Under the pieces are notes generated by a model. The model was not told the origin of the DNA. It searched no databases and saw only the letters and a program-made list of their open reading frames with translations. Below, one piece after another: positions 1-9,674 of a stretch of DNA of 44,290 nucleotides. The translations under genes and the position numbers were made by a program. The DNA lies in contig JADGDQ010000015.1 in the NCBI GenBank assembly GCA_016744805.1, forward strand, positions 1-44,290. The letters are read 5' to 3'. Within the stretch, counting starts at the first letter, position 1. The number at the start of each line of letters is the position of its first letter. The stretch comes from Sulfurovaceae bacterium (GTDB taxonomy: Bacteria; Campylobacterota; Campylobacteria; Campylobacterales; Sulfurovaceae).

Positions 1-38
1 AGGCTACGCTTGTGGAAATGTAGGTCGCTGCCGCTTTG
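1..38 (+). rRNA. rrf: 5S ribosomal RNA, 3' end only
   Basis: The first bases align with the 3' part of bacterial 5S rRNA: a loop-E/helix-V segment GAAATGTAGGTCGCTGCC corresponds to the E. coli GAGAGTAGG...CTGCC segment. The 5' two thirds lie outside the window, so an rRNA operon probably ends here. A pyrimidine/T-rich stretch follows at about 39-70. The exact 3' end is uncertain by a few bases, since the pairing 5' strand is not visible. Confidence 0.7.
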
Positions 39-173
39 AGGTTTTTCTCTTATTTTTATCCCTTTTTTCATATACTAATCACTCTTATTTCAATAATAAC
101 TTTAGTCATTTACCTATTTATTCATTCGATAAAATTAAATCTATTTTAGTATGACAAATCGTTACACTCTTAT

Positions 174-198
174 TATAATTATAAGTATAGTTATACTT
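174..198 (+). promoter_or_regulatory. Porin promoter with adjacent inverted repeat
   Basis: A consensus -10 box TATAAT lies at 174-179. It is followed at 183-198 by a perfect 7-bp inverted repeat (AAGTATA, 2-nt centre, TATACTT), placed where a repressor could block initiation. The strong ribosome binding site AGGAGGT at about 269-274 belongs to the porin gene at 281. The -10 is clear; calling the repeat an operator is inference. Confidence 0.45.
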
Positions 199-280
199 TA
201 AGTCAACTCTTATCATAGCTTTATTACTATTAACAATATTTTTTATCATTTGGACAAATACTACTCTAGGAGGTACACTC

Positions 281-1699
281 ATGAAAAAATTAATATCATT
301 GTCACTTATGGCATCTCTGGCTATAACAACACTACAATCAGCTACAAATGCAGAACTCGAAGAGAGAATAGCTACACTAGAAAAGAAACTCTCTAAAACG
401 AATAAAAAACTTAATGTTGTCAAAGCACATGATGCGTATGATAATATTAAGTTTAGTCTTGATTTTAGAAATAGTTTTGATAGCATCAACTATACATATA
501 ACAACTATAGTTACAAAGGGCAAGACCTTTCAGGGACGGAAGCATCTAATGATAGTCTATTAACAAGTAGATTGTATCTAAATATGAAATCATCTCCTGT
601 AGAGAATTTGATGTTTAGTGGTCAGTTAGCAATGTATGGAACTTGGGGTGGGAGTCACCTTGCTTATGACTCTGCACTCAAAACTTGGTCAGAATCATCA
701 AAAGCCACAGATGCTATCGTAAGAGTTAGAGAGGCGTACTTTGTATGGTCTGATAGCCTTGGAGATGATAGATTACCATACTCTTTTAGTGTAGGAAGAA
801 GACCCTCTTCTACTGGTTTTTTAGCAAATATGCGAGAGAATGAAGAGGTAGGTTCACCCTTGGCACATATTACCAATATGGAAGTAGATGGAGCAATGAT
901 TAAGCTTGATCTTGATAAGTATGTTTTACCTGGTGCTTATATAAAATTTGTCTATGGTCGCGCACATAGTGGTGGTATGGAAACGCTTTATGATACAGCA
1001 ACAAATGGCTATAGACCTTACGCTCAAAATAATGAAGATTTAGATGAAAATGTAGACTTTCTTGTTATTTTAGGAAACCTCTATAATGATGGTCAGCACC
1101 ACATAATGTTTGAACATGCTACAATCTTTGATACCAAAGGTGCAAGGTCAGATACAAAAGCAGGAGCAGAGCTACCTGATGGAAGCCTCAATAAATCTCT
1201 GGATGCAGGTACAGGCTACCTCGCTGCACTCTCATATAAGATGGATGGTGTAGGAGAAGAGATTAATGATTTCCTAGACTCTACTATTTTGTTTGCTTCA
1301 ATCGCTATGACTACCTATAGCCCTGATGCAGGACACCAACTTTTGGGCTCGACAGAAGATGAGACAGGATACTCATTTTGGGTAGGTGCTACAATCCCTG
1401 ATATGATTACAGAAAATGGTAGATTTGGTATAGAGTACAACCATGGCTCAGAGTACTGGACACCAATCACTTGGGCAGAAGATACAGCCATAGGCTCTAA
1501 AGTCGCAGTCCGTGGTGACGCAGTAGAAGCATACTGGAACTTCAACCCATTTGGTGCAAAAAATTTAACCGCTCAAATTAGATACACCCATGTGCAACAC
1601 GACTACACACCAAATATTCGATGTGCAGGATGGGTAAAACCCCAAGAAGTTGATATTGAAGCAGATGACTTAAGATTCTTTATTACCTACTCCTACTAG
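281..1699 (+). CDS. Outer-membrane porin, DUF3373 family
   Basis: The 472-residue product has a Sec signal peptide (residues 1 to about 20, cleaved near LQS-A/ATNA). A short heptad-like coiled coil rich in Glu, Lys and Leu follows (about 24-50), then a long region of alternating amphipathic strands with many Tyr/Phe. It ends in an aromatic residue (FFITYSY), typical of beta-barrel outer-membrane proteins. The short coiled coil before the barrel resembles DUF3373 proteins of Campylobacterota, which are predicted trimeric porins. The start is set by the AGGAGGT site 6 bp upstream. The gene stands alone behind the rRNA operon with its own promoter. Substrate is unknown. The family call is from memory of its architecture. 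Confidence 0.75.
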   Translation: MKKLISLSLMASLAITTLQSATNAELEERIATLEKKLSKTNKKLNVVKAHDAYDNIKFSLDFRNSFDSINYTYNNYSYKGQDLSGTEASNDSLLTSRLYLNMKSSPVENLMFSGQLAMYGTWGGSHLAYDSALKTWSESSKATDAIVRVREAYFVWSDSLGDDRLPYSFSVGRRPSSTGFLANMRENEEVGSPLAHITNMEVDGAMIKLDLDKYVLPGAYIKFVYGRAHSGGMETLYDTATNGYRPYAQNNEDLDENVDFLVILGNLYNDGQHHIMFEHATIFDTKGARSDTKAGAELPDGSLNKSLDAGTGYLAALSYKMDGVGEEINDFLDSTILFASIAMTTYSPDAGHQLLGSTEDETGYSFWVGATIPDMITENGRFGIEYNHGSEYWTPITWAEDTAIGSKVAVRGDAVEAYWNFNPFGAKNLTAQIRYTHVQHDYTPNIRCAGWVKPQEVDIEADDLRFFITYSY

Positions 1700-1738
1700 A
1701 TTTTTTCTTCCTAAAGTATTTGAAAATACATTGGGTAT

Positions 1739-1760
1739 GGGCAATCCCTTGTGGTTGCCC
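1739..1760 (+). terminator. Hairpin downstream of the porin
   Basis: GGGCAA and TTGCCC form a 6-bp stem around a 10-nt loop, 40 bp after the porin stop. The flanking DNA is AT-rich but there is no clean T tract, so this is a weak terminator candidate. It lies between convergent genes (porin plus, ligase minus) and could serve both. Confidence 0.4.
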
Positions 1761-1793
1761 TTGAACTTCAAAGTAATTTAAATATGTATAACA

Positions 1794-2630
1794 TTAGTTA
1801 TTCATCAAAATATTAAAACCTTCTTTCTCTTCTCTCACTCTTAAAAACACAGGAAACCTTGGTTTTCCATATTTTGTTAGATTTTGATATTTAATTGTGA
1901 TAATTGTGCCTATTTTTGGTGGACTTGCTCTGAGTGCATCACTTAGACCACTTCCTACTCTAAATTCAATATTATTTTTTAATTTACATATAAGAGAGCC
2001 TACTACTCCTTTAAGTCGTCCTTTACCCTCTTTATATCCTATAACTTCACACTCAGTATCTTTAAAACTTTTTACTTTGAGTGCTTGGGAGGAGCGGTGA
2101 TTAATATAGGGAGTATTAGGGTTACGCACCACTACACCCTCTCCATTTTTTGCTTCAATCTCTTTGAGAAATCTTTTTAGATGCTTTGTATCTCTAATTG
2201 GAATTTGAGGGATTATTTGTATTATTTCACTGCTATAGGGCTTTAGCTTGGCTAATCTTTGGGCTAAATTTCCTTGGCTGTTGGGGACTTCAAAGATGTA
2301 GTGCTTTAGCTCTTTCCATTTTGGAGAGGGGTTTTTAGTGCGTACAATAGAGCTTATATTCTCAAAATCTCCTCTTTTTGTCCATAATTCACCATCAATC
2401 TCAAAGGGTGGATAGTTTTGGGTAAAATATTTTGGAGCATTCATAATATTTCCTGCACGGCTTCTTAGGTTTTTGCCATCCCAATAGGCTCTAATTCCAT
2501 CTAGCTTTTCACTCATAACCCAACCTGTTATATTCTGCTCTTTATAGGTTTTGAGAAGTAAAAGTTTTGGCTTTTGGGCAAAGAGGAATAGAGGAAAAAT
2601 CAAAAGTATAAGTTTACTTCTTGGTAGCAT
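1794..2630 (-). CDS. Secreted minimal ATP-dependent DNA ligase (LigE type)
   Basis: A 278-residue ligase with the nucleotidyltransferase motifs in order: EKLDG with the adenylated Lys42 (motif I), FEIDGELW 76-83 (motif III), EGVVVRN 164-170 (motif IV) and LKVKSF 184-189 (motif V). An OB-fold follows (about 200-268, with FRVGSGLSD). The first 19 residues are a hydrophobic leader (LILLIFPLFLFAQ), which fits the periplasmic LigE group of ATP-dependent ligases known from Haemophilus, Neisseria and Campylobacter. It is the last gene of the minus-strand operon, 3 bp after the amidohydrolase. LigE proteins are suspected to act on DNA outside the cytoplasm, possibly during uptake; that role is inference here. 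Confidence 0.85.
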   Translation of the reverse strand: MLPRSKLILLIFPLFLFAQKPKLLLLKTYKEQNITGWVMSEKLDGIRAYWDGKNLRSRAGNIMNAPKYFTQNYPPFEIDGELWTKRGDFENISSIVRTKNPSPKWKELKHYIFEVPNSQGNLAQRLAKLKPYSSEIIQIIPQIPIRDTKHLKRFLKEIEAKNGEGVVVRNPNTPYINHRSSQALKVKSFKDTECEVIGYKEGKGRLKGVVGSLICKLKNNIEFRVGSGLSDALRASPPKIGTIITIKYQNLTKYGKPRFPVFLRVREEKEGFNILMNN

Positions 2631-2633
2631 TCT

Positions 2634-3617
2634 CTATAACTCTAAAATCTTTTGCCAATTGGTATAGATTTCACTCTCGTGTGGAAAATACTCTAACATA
2701 ATTTTGGCATATCTATCAAAAGGGTTGTCTATTTTGTAGAGTTCTAAACGCTTTTTCAAAGATAAATCATAACTATTAAAGATAGTTGTAAATGGCACAG
2801 GATAGTCGCTTCCATAGAGGAGTTTATGGTGAATATCTTTTTGCTTACTTAGATGTGGTAATACTTTGGCTCGTACAGGTGTGAGGAGAGCGGATATATC
2901 TGCGTAGAGAGTCTTATGTGTGTGTAACATCTCTAGGAGTTGATGATACTCTTCATTAAAGTTTTTTGGATTTTTTGAGAGGGCTTTGAGAATAGAGAGA
3001 GGCTCATAGCTTAGAGCTAGATGTGCTGCTATGGTGGTTACTCCTACTTCAAGAGGGTGATTGAGCATCGAGAGAGCTTCACAACTTTTGACAGAATGCA
3101 CACTACTCTCACTGCCAATATGTATAATCAGAGGTATGTTTTTTTGTTTAAGTTTTTCAAAATAGGGACGGTATCTAGCTTCTGAGGTATCTACACCCCA
3201 ATAGTTTTGAAGAAACTTTGCACCCTTAAATCCCAATTCATGGTATTTATCTATAAGGTCTAGTGCGTCAGGTCGCATAGGATTAATAGAAAAAAATGGA
3301 ATAATACTCTCTTTATTTTGTTGGTAGACTTTGAGCGTATCCTCGTTGGTTGCACAAACAGTTAGGTCTTTATGAAGCTCTTTGCCACTATTATCTACCT
3401 TGGCATCTACACCAAACAAAACAGTTTTTTCTATATGTTCAGAGTTTTGTATCCCCTCTACAACACTTTTGACATAGGTTTGATAAGGATTTTCTATTAA
3501 CTCTTTGGCATCTATTCCCATCTTTTTTGCAAAAAATGTAATAACAAACTTATCAAAAAGCCTATCAAATCTTACTTCACTACTCAAAAGATGTAAATGT
3601 ATATCTACAGTTTTCAT
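2634..3617 (-). CDS. Amidohydrolase-2 family metal-dependent hydrolase
   Basis: The 327-residue protein has the TIM-barrel amidohydrolase layout: an N-terminal HxH metal site (H7, H9 in VDIHLH), a middle IIHIG strand, an AAHLAL segment and a C-terminal YGSDYP motif supplying the catalytic Asp. It resembles the PF04909 group, which includes decarboxylases and lactone hydrolases; the substrate cannot be read from sequence. The start overlaps the aroC stop by 4 bp (3614-3617), indicating translational coupling with chorismate synthase. No signal peptide, so cytoplasmic. Confidence 0.75.
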   Translation of the reverse strand: MKTVDIHLHLLSSEVRFDRLFDKFVITFFAKKMGIDAKELIENPYQTYVKSVVEGIQNSEHIEKTVLFGVDAKVDNSGKELHKDLTVCATNEDTLKVYQQNKESIIPFFSINPMRPDALDLIDKYHELGFKGAKFLQNYWGVDTSEARYRPYFEKLKQKNIPLIIHIGSESSVHSVKSCEALSMLNHPLEVGVTTIAAHLALSYEPLSILKALSKNPKNFNEEYHQLLEMLHTHKTLYADISALLTPVRAKVLPHLSKQKDIHHKLLYGSDYPVPFTTIFNSYDLSLKKRLELYKIDNPFDRYAKIMLEYFPHESEIYTNWQKILEL

Positions 3618-4690
3618 TTTTGATATATAGCACTCAAATGTTCTATTTTTTTGCCCATATTCAAAAGAGTCATATCAGCCAAGACTAATGCCATCATCGC
3701 TTCACATACCACACTCCCTCTAATAGCCACACAAGGGTCGTGCCGTCCTTTGAGTTCACAAGTTACCTCTTCTTGGGTTGTAGTGATTGTTTGTTGTTCT
3801 TGAAATATAGAAGGGGTTGGCTTGAAGTGTGTTTTGACTATAAGTGTATCCCCATTGCTAATACCTCCTAATACTCCTCCTGAATGGTTACTTGAAAATC
3901 CTGTAGAGGTAATAGGGTCATTGTTTTGTGAACCCTTGAGATGTGTAGAGAGTATGCCATCGCCTATCTCTACAGCTTTGGCTGCATTAATCCCCATCAT
4001 AGCATCAGCAAGTCTTGCATCAAGTTTATAATAAAGAGGCTCTCCTAGTCCTATAGGTACTCCTGTAGCAGTTGTCAAAACTACACCTCCAACAGAGTCA
4101 TGTTTGGATTTTGCACTTAAGATTGCCTCCTCTTGGGCTTTCTCTTTGTTTTTGTCCAAGGCATACATACGGCTATTTTTTGCATACTCAAAATCTATAT
4201 TATCACCTACAATCCCATCTATCTCACAGATACCTGATTGAATCTCTATGCCCATCTCTTTGAGCATAAGTTTGGCTATTGCTCCACCTGCTACTCTTGC
4301 GGCTGTCTCTCTAGCACTTGAACGCCCTCCACCTTTATAGTCTCGAATACCATATTTGTGATAATAGGTAAAGTCTGCATGTCCAGGACGAAAGAGGTCT
4401 TTGATATTATCATAATCGCGACTCTTTTGATTGGTATTAAAAATTACCATCATAATAGGCGTACCTGTACTCAATCCCTCAAATACCCCAGAGAGTATCT
4501 CTACTTTATCATCTTCTTTTCTTCCTGTCTCTAGGGGGCTTTTGCCTGGTTTACGGCGGTCTAGTTCGCTTTGGATATATACTTCATCTATGGCTAACCC
4601 TGCTGGTACTCCATCGAGTATACACCCTAGAGCCTTGCCATGAGACTCTCCAAAAGTAGTAATTGTAAATTTTTTACCATAAGTATTCAT
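3614..4690 (-). CDS. aroC: Chorismate synthase
   Basis: Converts 5-enolpyruvylshikimate-3-phosphate to chorismate using reduced FMN, the last step of the shikimate pathway. Its 358 residues match the family length. Visible signatures include GESHG at 14-18 near the N-terminus, a RPGHAD stretch, [10 protein letters not shown] in the FMN/substrate region, and a C-terminal RHDPCVAIR block. It sits 12 bp after rnc and overlaps the following amidohydrolase by 4 bp. An rnc-aroC pair is also found in Helicobacter, which supports the Campylobacterota assignment. Confidence 0.97.
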   Translation of the reverse strand: MNTYGKKFTITTFGESHGKALGCILDGVPAGLAIDEVYIQSELDRRKPGKSPLETGRKEDDKVEILSGVFEGLSTGTPIMMVIFNTNQKSRDYDNIKDLFRPGHADFTYYHKYGIRDYKGGGRSSARETAARVAGGAIAKLMLKEMGIEIQSGICEIDGIVGDNIDFEYAKNSRMYALDKNKEKAQEEAILSAKSKHDSVGGVVLTTATGVPIGLGEPLYYKLDARLADAMMGINAAKAVEIGDGILSTHLKGSQNNDPITSTGFSSNHSGGVLGGISNGDTLIVKTHFKPTPSIFQEQQTITTTQEEVTCELKGRHDPCVAIRGSVVCEAMMALVLADMTLLNMGKKIEHLSAIYQK

Positions 4691-4702
4691 ATTTTTTACC
4701 TT

Positions 4703-5371
4703 TTATTTAAGCTTTTCTAAGGCTATTTGGGCTGCTTTTTGTTGTGCCTCTTTTTTACTTTTTCCTTGAGCTGTAGCTATTGTATCACCATGAAGAATAA
4801 TTGCTATCTCAAATTCCTTTTGGTGATCAGGACCATAAGATCTTAGTAACTCATAGGTAGGTGTTATCCCATGGCTAGATTGTGTAAGTTCCTGAAGTGC
4901 TGTTTTGTAGTCTCGTGAGAGTGATTGAAGATCTATTTTTGCATGTGTCTCATTGAGAAGAGAGATAACTATATCTTTTACTATTTCAAGACCAGCTTCT
5001 ATATAAATAGCTCCTATTATTGCCTCAAATGCATTAGAGAGTAGAGAAGATTTTTCTCTTCCTCTATTATTATCTTCGGCTATAGAGAGATAGAGATATT
5101 TTCCTAAATTAATTCTTTTGGCTATAAGTGTAAAACCATTTTCATTTACTAGTGATGCTCTTGTTTTAGATAATATCCCCTCATCAGAATTAGGAAATTT
5201 TTTAAATAAAAATTCTCCTACAATTAAATCTAATACTGCATCACCCAAAAACTCTAGCCGCTCATTATTGTAAGGCTTTTTATAACTTTTATGTGTCAAA
5301 GCCTCAATAATCAATTGCTTATTTTGAAACGAGTAGTTAAGCCTCTCTTCAAGCTCTTGGTATTGTGTCAT
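4703..5371 (-). CDS. rnc: Ribonuclease III
   Basis: Double-strand-specific endoribonuclease that processes rRNA precursors and structured mRNAs. The 222-residue protein has the signature [13 protein letters not shown] at 36-48, including catalytic E40 and D44. A second acidic site lies around [14 protein letters not shown] double-stranded RNA-binding domain occupies about 150-222, ending in [11 protein letters not shown]. Length is normal. It lies 36 bp after the LapB-like gene and 12 bp before aroC on the minus strand. The TATTCTCC-rich upstream strand gives a plausible AGGAGAA ribosome binding site. Confidence 0.97.
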   Translation of the reverse strand: MTQYQELEERLNYSFQNKQLIIEALTHKSYKKPYNNERLEFLGDAVLDLIVGEFLFKKFPNSDEGILSKTRASLVNENGFTLIAKRINLGKYLYLSIAEDNNRGREKSSLLSNAFEAIIGAIYIEAGLEIVKDIVISLLNETHAKIDLQSLSRDYKTALQELTQSSHGITPTYELLRSYGPDHQKEFEIAIILHGDTIATAQGKSKKEAQQKAAQIALEKLK

Positions 5372-5407
5372 GTTTATTCTCCTAAAAATTATATTATGTT
5401 GTTTACT

Positions 5408-6451
5408 TTAGAGTAAAGAGTAGTTTGTCTGCGGACTTTTTTGAGCAATATCTTCTTCAACTTCTATAGTATTAATAGCTAAACAATTTGGACACCTTGT
5501 AAAGGAGAGAGGAAAATTTTGTTTACATTTTTTACAAAGGTATGAGAATATTAAATCCCCATCTTCATATCCACTCATTCTACCTGATGCCAACATATCA
5601 ATAGCAAAGATACCACTCTCTCGTAATGGCTCTTGAAGATGACCCTTGGCATAGTAGATTGTCATTAGTCGTTTATCAAGGCGAATTATATCTAAATCGA
5701 GTTGTGAGTAGGGCAAAAACCATAAAATGTCTAAAACACTATGAAGGGATCTTTTATCTATTAATGCCCATGCTTTTTTTATATCTAATCTAAAAAATAG
5801 TGTAAGGGTAGGGCGATAAAGAGCAGGTTCTTTATCTACAAGTTTTTCAAGAAGTTCTATTTTTTGTTCAGGAAGAATGTTTTTGTCTGATGAAATTTTT
5901 TCAAATTCCAAAAATTTTTCAAATTCACTTGTTTTTTCACCCAAAGTCTGTAGAGGTTCTATTACCTCTTGAGCTTTATCATACTCTCTCATCATCTCAT
6001 ACACTATACCTAACTCATAGAGTATTTTTGGTTTTCGTGGTTGTTTATGAAGTATCTCAGAGAATATCGTTCTAGCTCGTTCTAAAAATCCTGCACGCAG
6101 ATAGGTTCTTCCAAGCCGTTCCATAAGATCACTTTTATCAACTTGGTTATCTGTGTGTTTAATAAGGTAGAGATAGATATTAATAGATTTATGATACTCA
6201 CCGCTATTTTCAAAAGCATTTGCCAAAAGGGCTAGAGGCTTAAAAATTGCATCATCATAAGGCATAGTTGTTGTATCTAATGCACACTCTTTTGTATCAA
6301 ATTTTTCTAAAAATTTATGGAGGGTGCTTTTCTCTTTTTGTTGTTGATAAATCCCCCAAGCATAAGTGACTAATGATATGATTAAACTTAGTGAAACAAT
6401 AAGTAAAATACTAAAGAGTGGATCACGATAAGCAGGGAGTATACTATCCAC
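5408..6451 (-). CDS. LapB (YciM)-like TPR protein with rubredoxin-type tail
   Basis: The 347-residue protein starts with one membrane segment (about 11-34), followed by tetratricopeptide-like helices (about 70-290). It ends with a four-cysteine metal site, CxxC at 306-309 and CxxC at 320-323. That order (N-terminal anchor, TPRs, rubredoxin-like zinc or iron site) is the architecture of LapB/YciM, which in E. coli brings FtsH to LpxC and so controls lipopolysaccharide synthesis. Sequence beyond the architecture is diverged, so the function is by analogy. It heads the operon with rnc and aroC and is divergent from the gene at 6569. Confidence 0.65.
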   Translation of the reverse strand: MDSILPAYRDPLFSILLIVSLSLIISLVTYAWGIYQQQKEKSTLHKFLEKFDTKECALDTTTMPYDDAIFKPLALLANAFENSGEYHKSINIYLYLIKHTDNQVDKSDLMERLGRTYLRAGFLERARTIFSEILHKQPRKPKILYELGIVYEMMREYDKAQEVIEPLQTLGEKTSEFEKFLEFEKISSDKNILPEQKIELLEKLVDKEPALYRPTLTLFFRLDIKKAWALIDKRSLHSVLDILWFLPYSQLDLDIIRLDKRLMTIYYAKGHLQEPLRESGIFAIDMLASGRMSGYEDGDLIFSYLCKKCKQNFPLSFTRCPNCLAINTIEVEEDIAQKSPQTNYSLL

Positions 6452-6524
6452 GAAATTCCTTCAATTTATTATAGAGTCTATTATAGCCAAAGGAGAGTAG
6501 TATTTTGATTTAATACGATTAAGA

Positions 6525-6530
6525 TATAAT
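6525..6530 (+). promoter_or_regulatory. -10 box upstream of the SAF-domain gene
   Basis: TATAAT within AAGATATAATG lies 39 bp before the start at 6569, in the divergent region between it and the LapB-like gene. No convincing -35 is present, as usual for Campylobacterota sigma70 promoters. A ribosome site (GAAGGGG, about 6558-6564) lies just upstream of the ATG. Confidence 0.55.
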
Positions 6531-6568
6531 GTTATTTTATTATTTAGTCAAGAAATAGAAGGGGTTTT

Positions 6569-7696
6569 ATGTACAAGATAGGTGTTATTGGGACAGGATT
6601 TATTGCACGAGGATTAGTAGAACTACTAGATCAACATCAAAGTTATACTATCTCAGGAATATTAACACGCACAGATACCCTTAAAAGAGTAGACTTTCCA
6701 CGAAGTGAATTATTAACAAATCATTTGAGTGTTTTAATAGAAACCTCTGATTTGATTGTGGAGTGTAGTGGAGATGTTTTGTATGCTACAGATACAATAG
6801 AACAGATTCTCAAAGCTAATATTCCTGTTGTTACTATGAATTCAGAATTTCATATCACTACAGGTTCATATTTTGTAGACAAAGGATTAGTTACTGAAGC
6901 AGATGGAGATCAACCAGGTGCATTAGCCACACTCCACGAAGAGGCTATAGAGATGGGTTTTACTCCTTTGGTCTATGGAAATATCAAAGGCTTTCTTAAT
7001 CATACTCCAGAGATAGATGAGATGAAGTATTGGGCTAAAAAATCTAATATTAGTCTGCCTATGGTTACCTCTTTTACTGATGGAACAAAGATACAAATAG
7101 AACAAACACTTATCGCTAATGGATTAAATGCAACGGTATTACAAGAGGGACTTGTAGGGTTACATTATGATGATATGACGCTAGGTGGAAATGTTTTGGC
7201 ATCTAAAGCCAAAAATATAGCTACACCAGTAAGTGATTATTTACTCTCTTCTAAATTACCAGCAGGTGTCTTTATTGTAGCAGAACATCCACAAAAATCT
7301 GCACTCAATTACCTAAAATTAGGTGATGGTCCTTATTATATACTTGATCGAACTTTTCATTTATGTCACCTAGAGATTGTCAAAACAATAAAACGGGTCT
7401 TATCAGGTGGAGGAGTTTTGTTAGACAATAGTACAACTCCTACCATTAGCGTTGCAACAATAGCAAAAAGAGATTTAAAAGTGGGAGAGTACATTGGCAA
7501 AGGTATAGGAAGTTTTGATGTTCGTGGTATTGCTGTAAGAATCAAAGAGAATAAAGATGTTCTCCCTGTAGGATTATGTGAAAATATTACCATGCGTAAA
7601 GAGGTAAAAGCAGGTGAAAAAATATTATTTGATGATATTAGTATCCTACCAAGTAGAGCCTTAGATATATATAAAGAGATCATTAGTAAGATTTAA
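6569..7696 (+). CDS. NAD(P)-binding protein, homoserine-dehydrogenase-like, with SAF domain
   Basis: The 375-residue protein opens with a Rossmann motif, GVIGTGFIARG (5-15), and continues with a domain resembling the predicted homoserine dehydrogenases of COG4091. It ends in a SAF-type domain (about 300-370; KRDLKVGEYIGKG, then ITMRKEVKAGEKI), a fold found in NeuB-like and antifreeze-like proteins. Some SAF oxidoreductases act in sugar or polysaccharide metabolism, but the substrate cannot be deduced here. It is monocistronic, with its own promoter and a strong hairpin after the stop. Confidence 0.7.
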   Translation: MYKIGVIGTGFIARGLVELLDQHQSYTISGILTRTDTLKRVDFPRSELLTNHLSVLIETSDLIVECSGDVLYATDTIEQILKANIPVVTMNSEFHITTGSYFVDKGLVTEADGDQPGALATLHEEAIEMGFTPLVYGNIKGFLNHTPEIDEMKYWAKKSNISLPMVTSFTDGTKIQIEQTLIANGLNATVLQEGLVGLHYDDMTLGGNVLASKAKNIATPVSDYLLSSKLPAGVFIVAEHPQKSALNYLKLGDGPYYILDRTFHLCHLEIVKTIKRVLSGGGVLLDNSTTPTISVATIAKRDLKVGEYIGKGIGSFDVRGIAVRIKENKDVLPVGLCENITMRKEVKAGEKILFDDISILPSRALDIYKEIISKI

Positions 7697-7714
7697 TATT
7701 TTATTATAATTTAA

Positions 7715-7734
7715 GGGTCGTCTAAAGCCGACCC
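7715..7734. terminator. Bidirectional intrinsic terminator
   Basis: A perfect 6-bp stem GGGTCG/CGACCC with an 8-nt loop lies between the convergent stops at 7696 and 7749. Both flanks are A/T rich (TTATTATAATTTAA before, ATAAGAAATAATTTTA after), so it can work in either direction. Confidence 0.65.
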
Positions 7735-7748
7735 CATAAGAAATAATT

Positions 7749-9674
7749 TTACTTAAACGCTTTTAGCAACTTCTTCAAACTCTCAAATGTTTCTTCTGAA
7801 TTATCTCCACCATATCGTATTACTTCATAGAGTTTATCTATTTCTTTTGTGTTTTTATTATACTCTTGGCTACAGCGAATTAAAAATTGGTGCATCGTCT
7901 CTCTGTCGGCTCTTTTGTAGCCCTCTTTTTGGAGTTTTTCTAAGAGAGGTTGCATAAGGCAGATAAGTTTGTCGTGGCAGAGGGGTTGGCGGAAGTATCT
8001 CCAGAGCATAAAACTTAGTAGCAAAATAACCAATAGTGTCCCTACAAGCTGTGCAATAAAGAGAGGGTCTTTACGAGCTTTATCGAGGAGTTGGAGTTGA
8101 CGGAAGTGGCTATAGTGCAAAATCCAAGTCTCTATTTGGTACTTTACATACATCATATAGAGGTTGAGTTGTGAAGTTTGGGTGTTTGATTGTTGGTCGA
8201 GTAACTCTTGGGCTTGGGAGTCCATAGAACTAGCCCAAGCAGTGGTCTCATAGCGAGTCCATCTATTATCTATTAGAAGCTCTGCCCATGCATGGGCATC
8301 TTTCTCTTTGATAACAAGATAGTTTTGAATCCCATTAGATGGGTTGGCTTTGTATCCTGTAACAACTCTAGCAGGAATCCCACTCATTCGTGCCATATTT
8401 ACAAATGCAGAGGCAAAGTGGACACAGTAGCCTAGTTTTTTGTCAAATAAAAAGCTATCAGTAGAGTTATTGAGATCAAGAGCTTTGGGTTTAAGAGTAT
8501 AGGTGAGATCATTTTGTTTAAATACTTTTATAATTGCATCTGCTCGTTTTTTTGGATCTTTTATTTGAGCTTTGATATTTTTTGCTATTTCCCAACTCTT
8601 TGGATTACTTGTAATATCTGTATCCAATGCTACATTGAGAGTTGTTTCATCTATATTAGTATTCATAGTATATTTCAATGCAGATGTTGCCTGATAGTGT
8701 AGTGTCTCATCTATATCTTTTTGAGTTTTACTAATAAAGTCAACATCTATAGATATTTTATGGTTATCTACCTTTGGTGCTTTTTGTGGGCTATCAATCA
8801 TATACAGCCATCGTTTTAGCGTAGGATAGAGCGTTACTTTATAGGTGATAGACTCTTCTATACTTGTATATCCTTGAGCATAAGATCTTTGAACAAACAT
8901 AGGCATCGGTGCCCAGTGGTCTTTTTTGTCCAGATAGAGAATACTCCCACGAAAATAGAGCTGGTTACTAGGGGGCATCTTCTCTTGAAATCCTATCTCC
9001 ATCACTATCTTATTAGAGGGGACAAGAAGAGCATTATTATCCAAAAACATAGTTCCATCATGCCCCATTCTTCTCTCTCCTTCACCCTTAAATCCATAAG
9101 AGGCATGTTCAAATGAGATACGAGGAAAAAAGATAAACAGCACAATAACCCAAGGCAGAGAAAAGGCAAACATACTTCCCGCCATCTTAAAAGTCTCTTG
9201 GAAACTCCCTTGCATTCTAAAACTCAAAATAACCCAAAGGAGTACAAATATCTCTACTATTACATAGCCCAACATCACAACAGAGTGAAAGAAAAACAAA
9301 GAGAGTGCCAAAATCAAAAGAGGTGAGAGAAGAAGATAAAAGTTTATCTCTCGTGTAAGCCGTTGCAAGGAGACAGCAAAAATCAATATATAAATAAGCA
9401 GTTCCAAAAAGAGTTTTAGGCGTGAGAGTCCTGCAAAGTTAAATGAGCCATAAGAGGAGAGAAAAATGGCAAATATTCCAAGAGCTGTCATAAGTGTCAT
9501 AAGCAGAGGAGTAGACTCTTTTCTAAGAACTAAAAGAGCCAAAACAACACCCATAAAGAGCAACATAGGAGCTTTTATAATAAGTAACAGAGGGAGTAGT
9601 ACGGCAATGTAGGCTATATCTAAATGGTGTAGTTTAGAGAGCTTAGTATCTTGCAAAGTATTCAAGTATGGCAT
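7749..9674 (-). CDS. TgpA-like membrane transglutaminase
   Basis: The 641-residue protein has about six N-terminal membrane helices (20-185, DUF3488-like) and an extracytoplasmic transglutaminase core (about 370-480). A further helix lies near 537-558, followed by a cytoplasmic tail. The core shows the catalytic Cys417 in GYCVHFA and His461 in AHAWAE. The third position, normally Asp in a DPT motif, reads Y-E-T-T-A, so Glu476 probably replaces Asp. TgpA proteins in other bacteria are periplasmic-facing and essential or cell-wall related. It overlaps the DUF58 gene by 32 bp in a MoxR-DUF58-TgpA operon. Confidence 0.85.
   Translation of the reverse strand: MPYLNTLQDTKLSKLHHLDIAYIAVLLPLLLIIKAPMLLFMGVVLALLVLRKESTPLLMTLMTALGIFAIFLSSYGSFNFAGLSRLKLFLELLIYILIFAVSLQRLTREINFYLLLSPLLILALSLFFFHSVVMLGYVIVEIFVLLWVILSFRMQGSFQETFKMAGSMFAFSLPWVIVLFIFFPRISFEHASYGFKGEGERRMGHDGTMFLDNNALLVPSNKIVMEIGFQEKMPPSNQLYFRGSILYLDKKDHWAPMPMFVQRSYAQGYTSIEESITYKVTLYPTLKRWLYMIDSPQKAPKVDNHKISIDVDFISKTQKDIDETLHYQATSALKYTMNTNIDETTLNVALDTDITSNPKSWEIAKNIKAQIKDPKKRADAIIKVFKQNDLTYTLKPKALDLNNSTDSFLFDKKLGYCVHFASAFVNMARMSGIPARVVTGYKANPSNGIQNYLVIKEKDAHAWAELLIDNRWTRYETTAWASSMDSQAQELLDQQSNTQTSQLNLYMMYVKYQIETWILHYSHFRQLQLLDKARKDPLFIAQLVGTLLVILLLSFMLWRYFRQPLCHDKLICLMQPLLEKLQKEGYKRADRETMHQFLIRCSQEYNKNTKEIDKLYEVIRYGGDNSEETFESLKKLLKAFK

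Noticed and set aside
118-489. 123-residue minus-strand frame over the porin start
   Set aside because: It overlaps the porin gene and promoter, lacks a ribosome site and has low-complexity composition; shadow frame.
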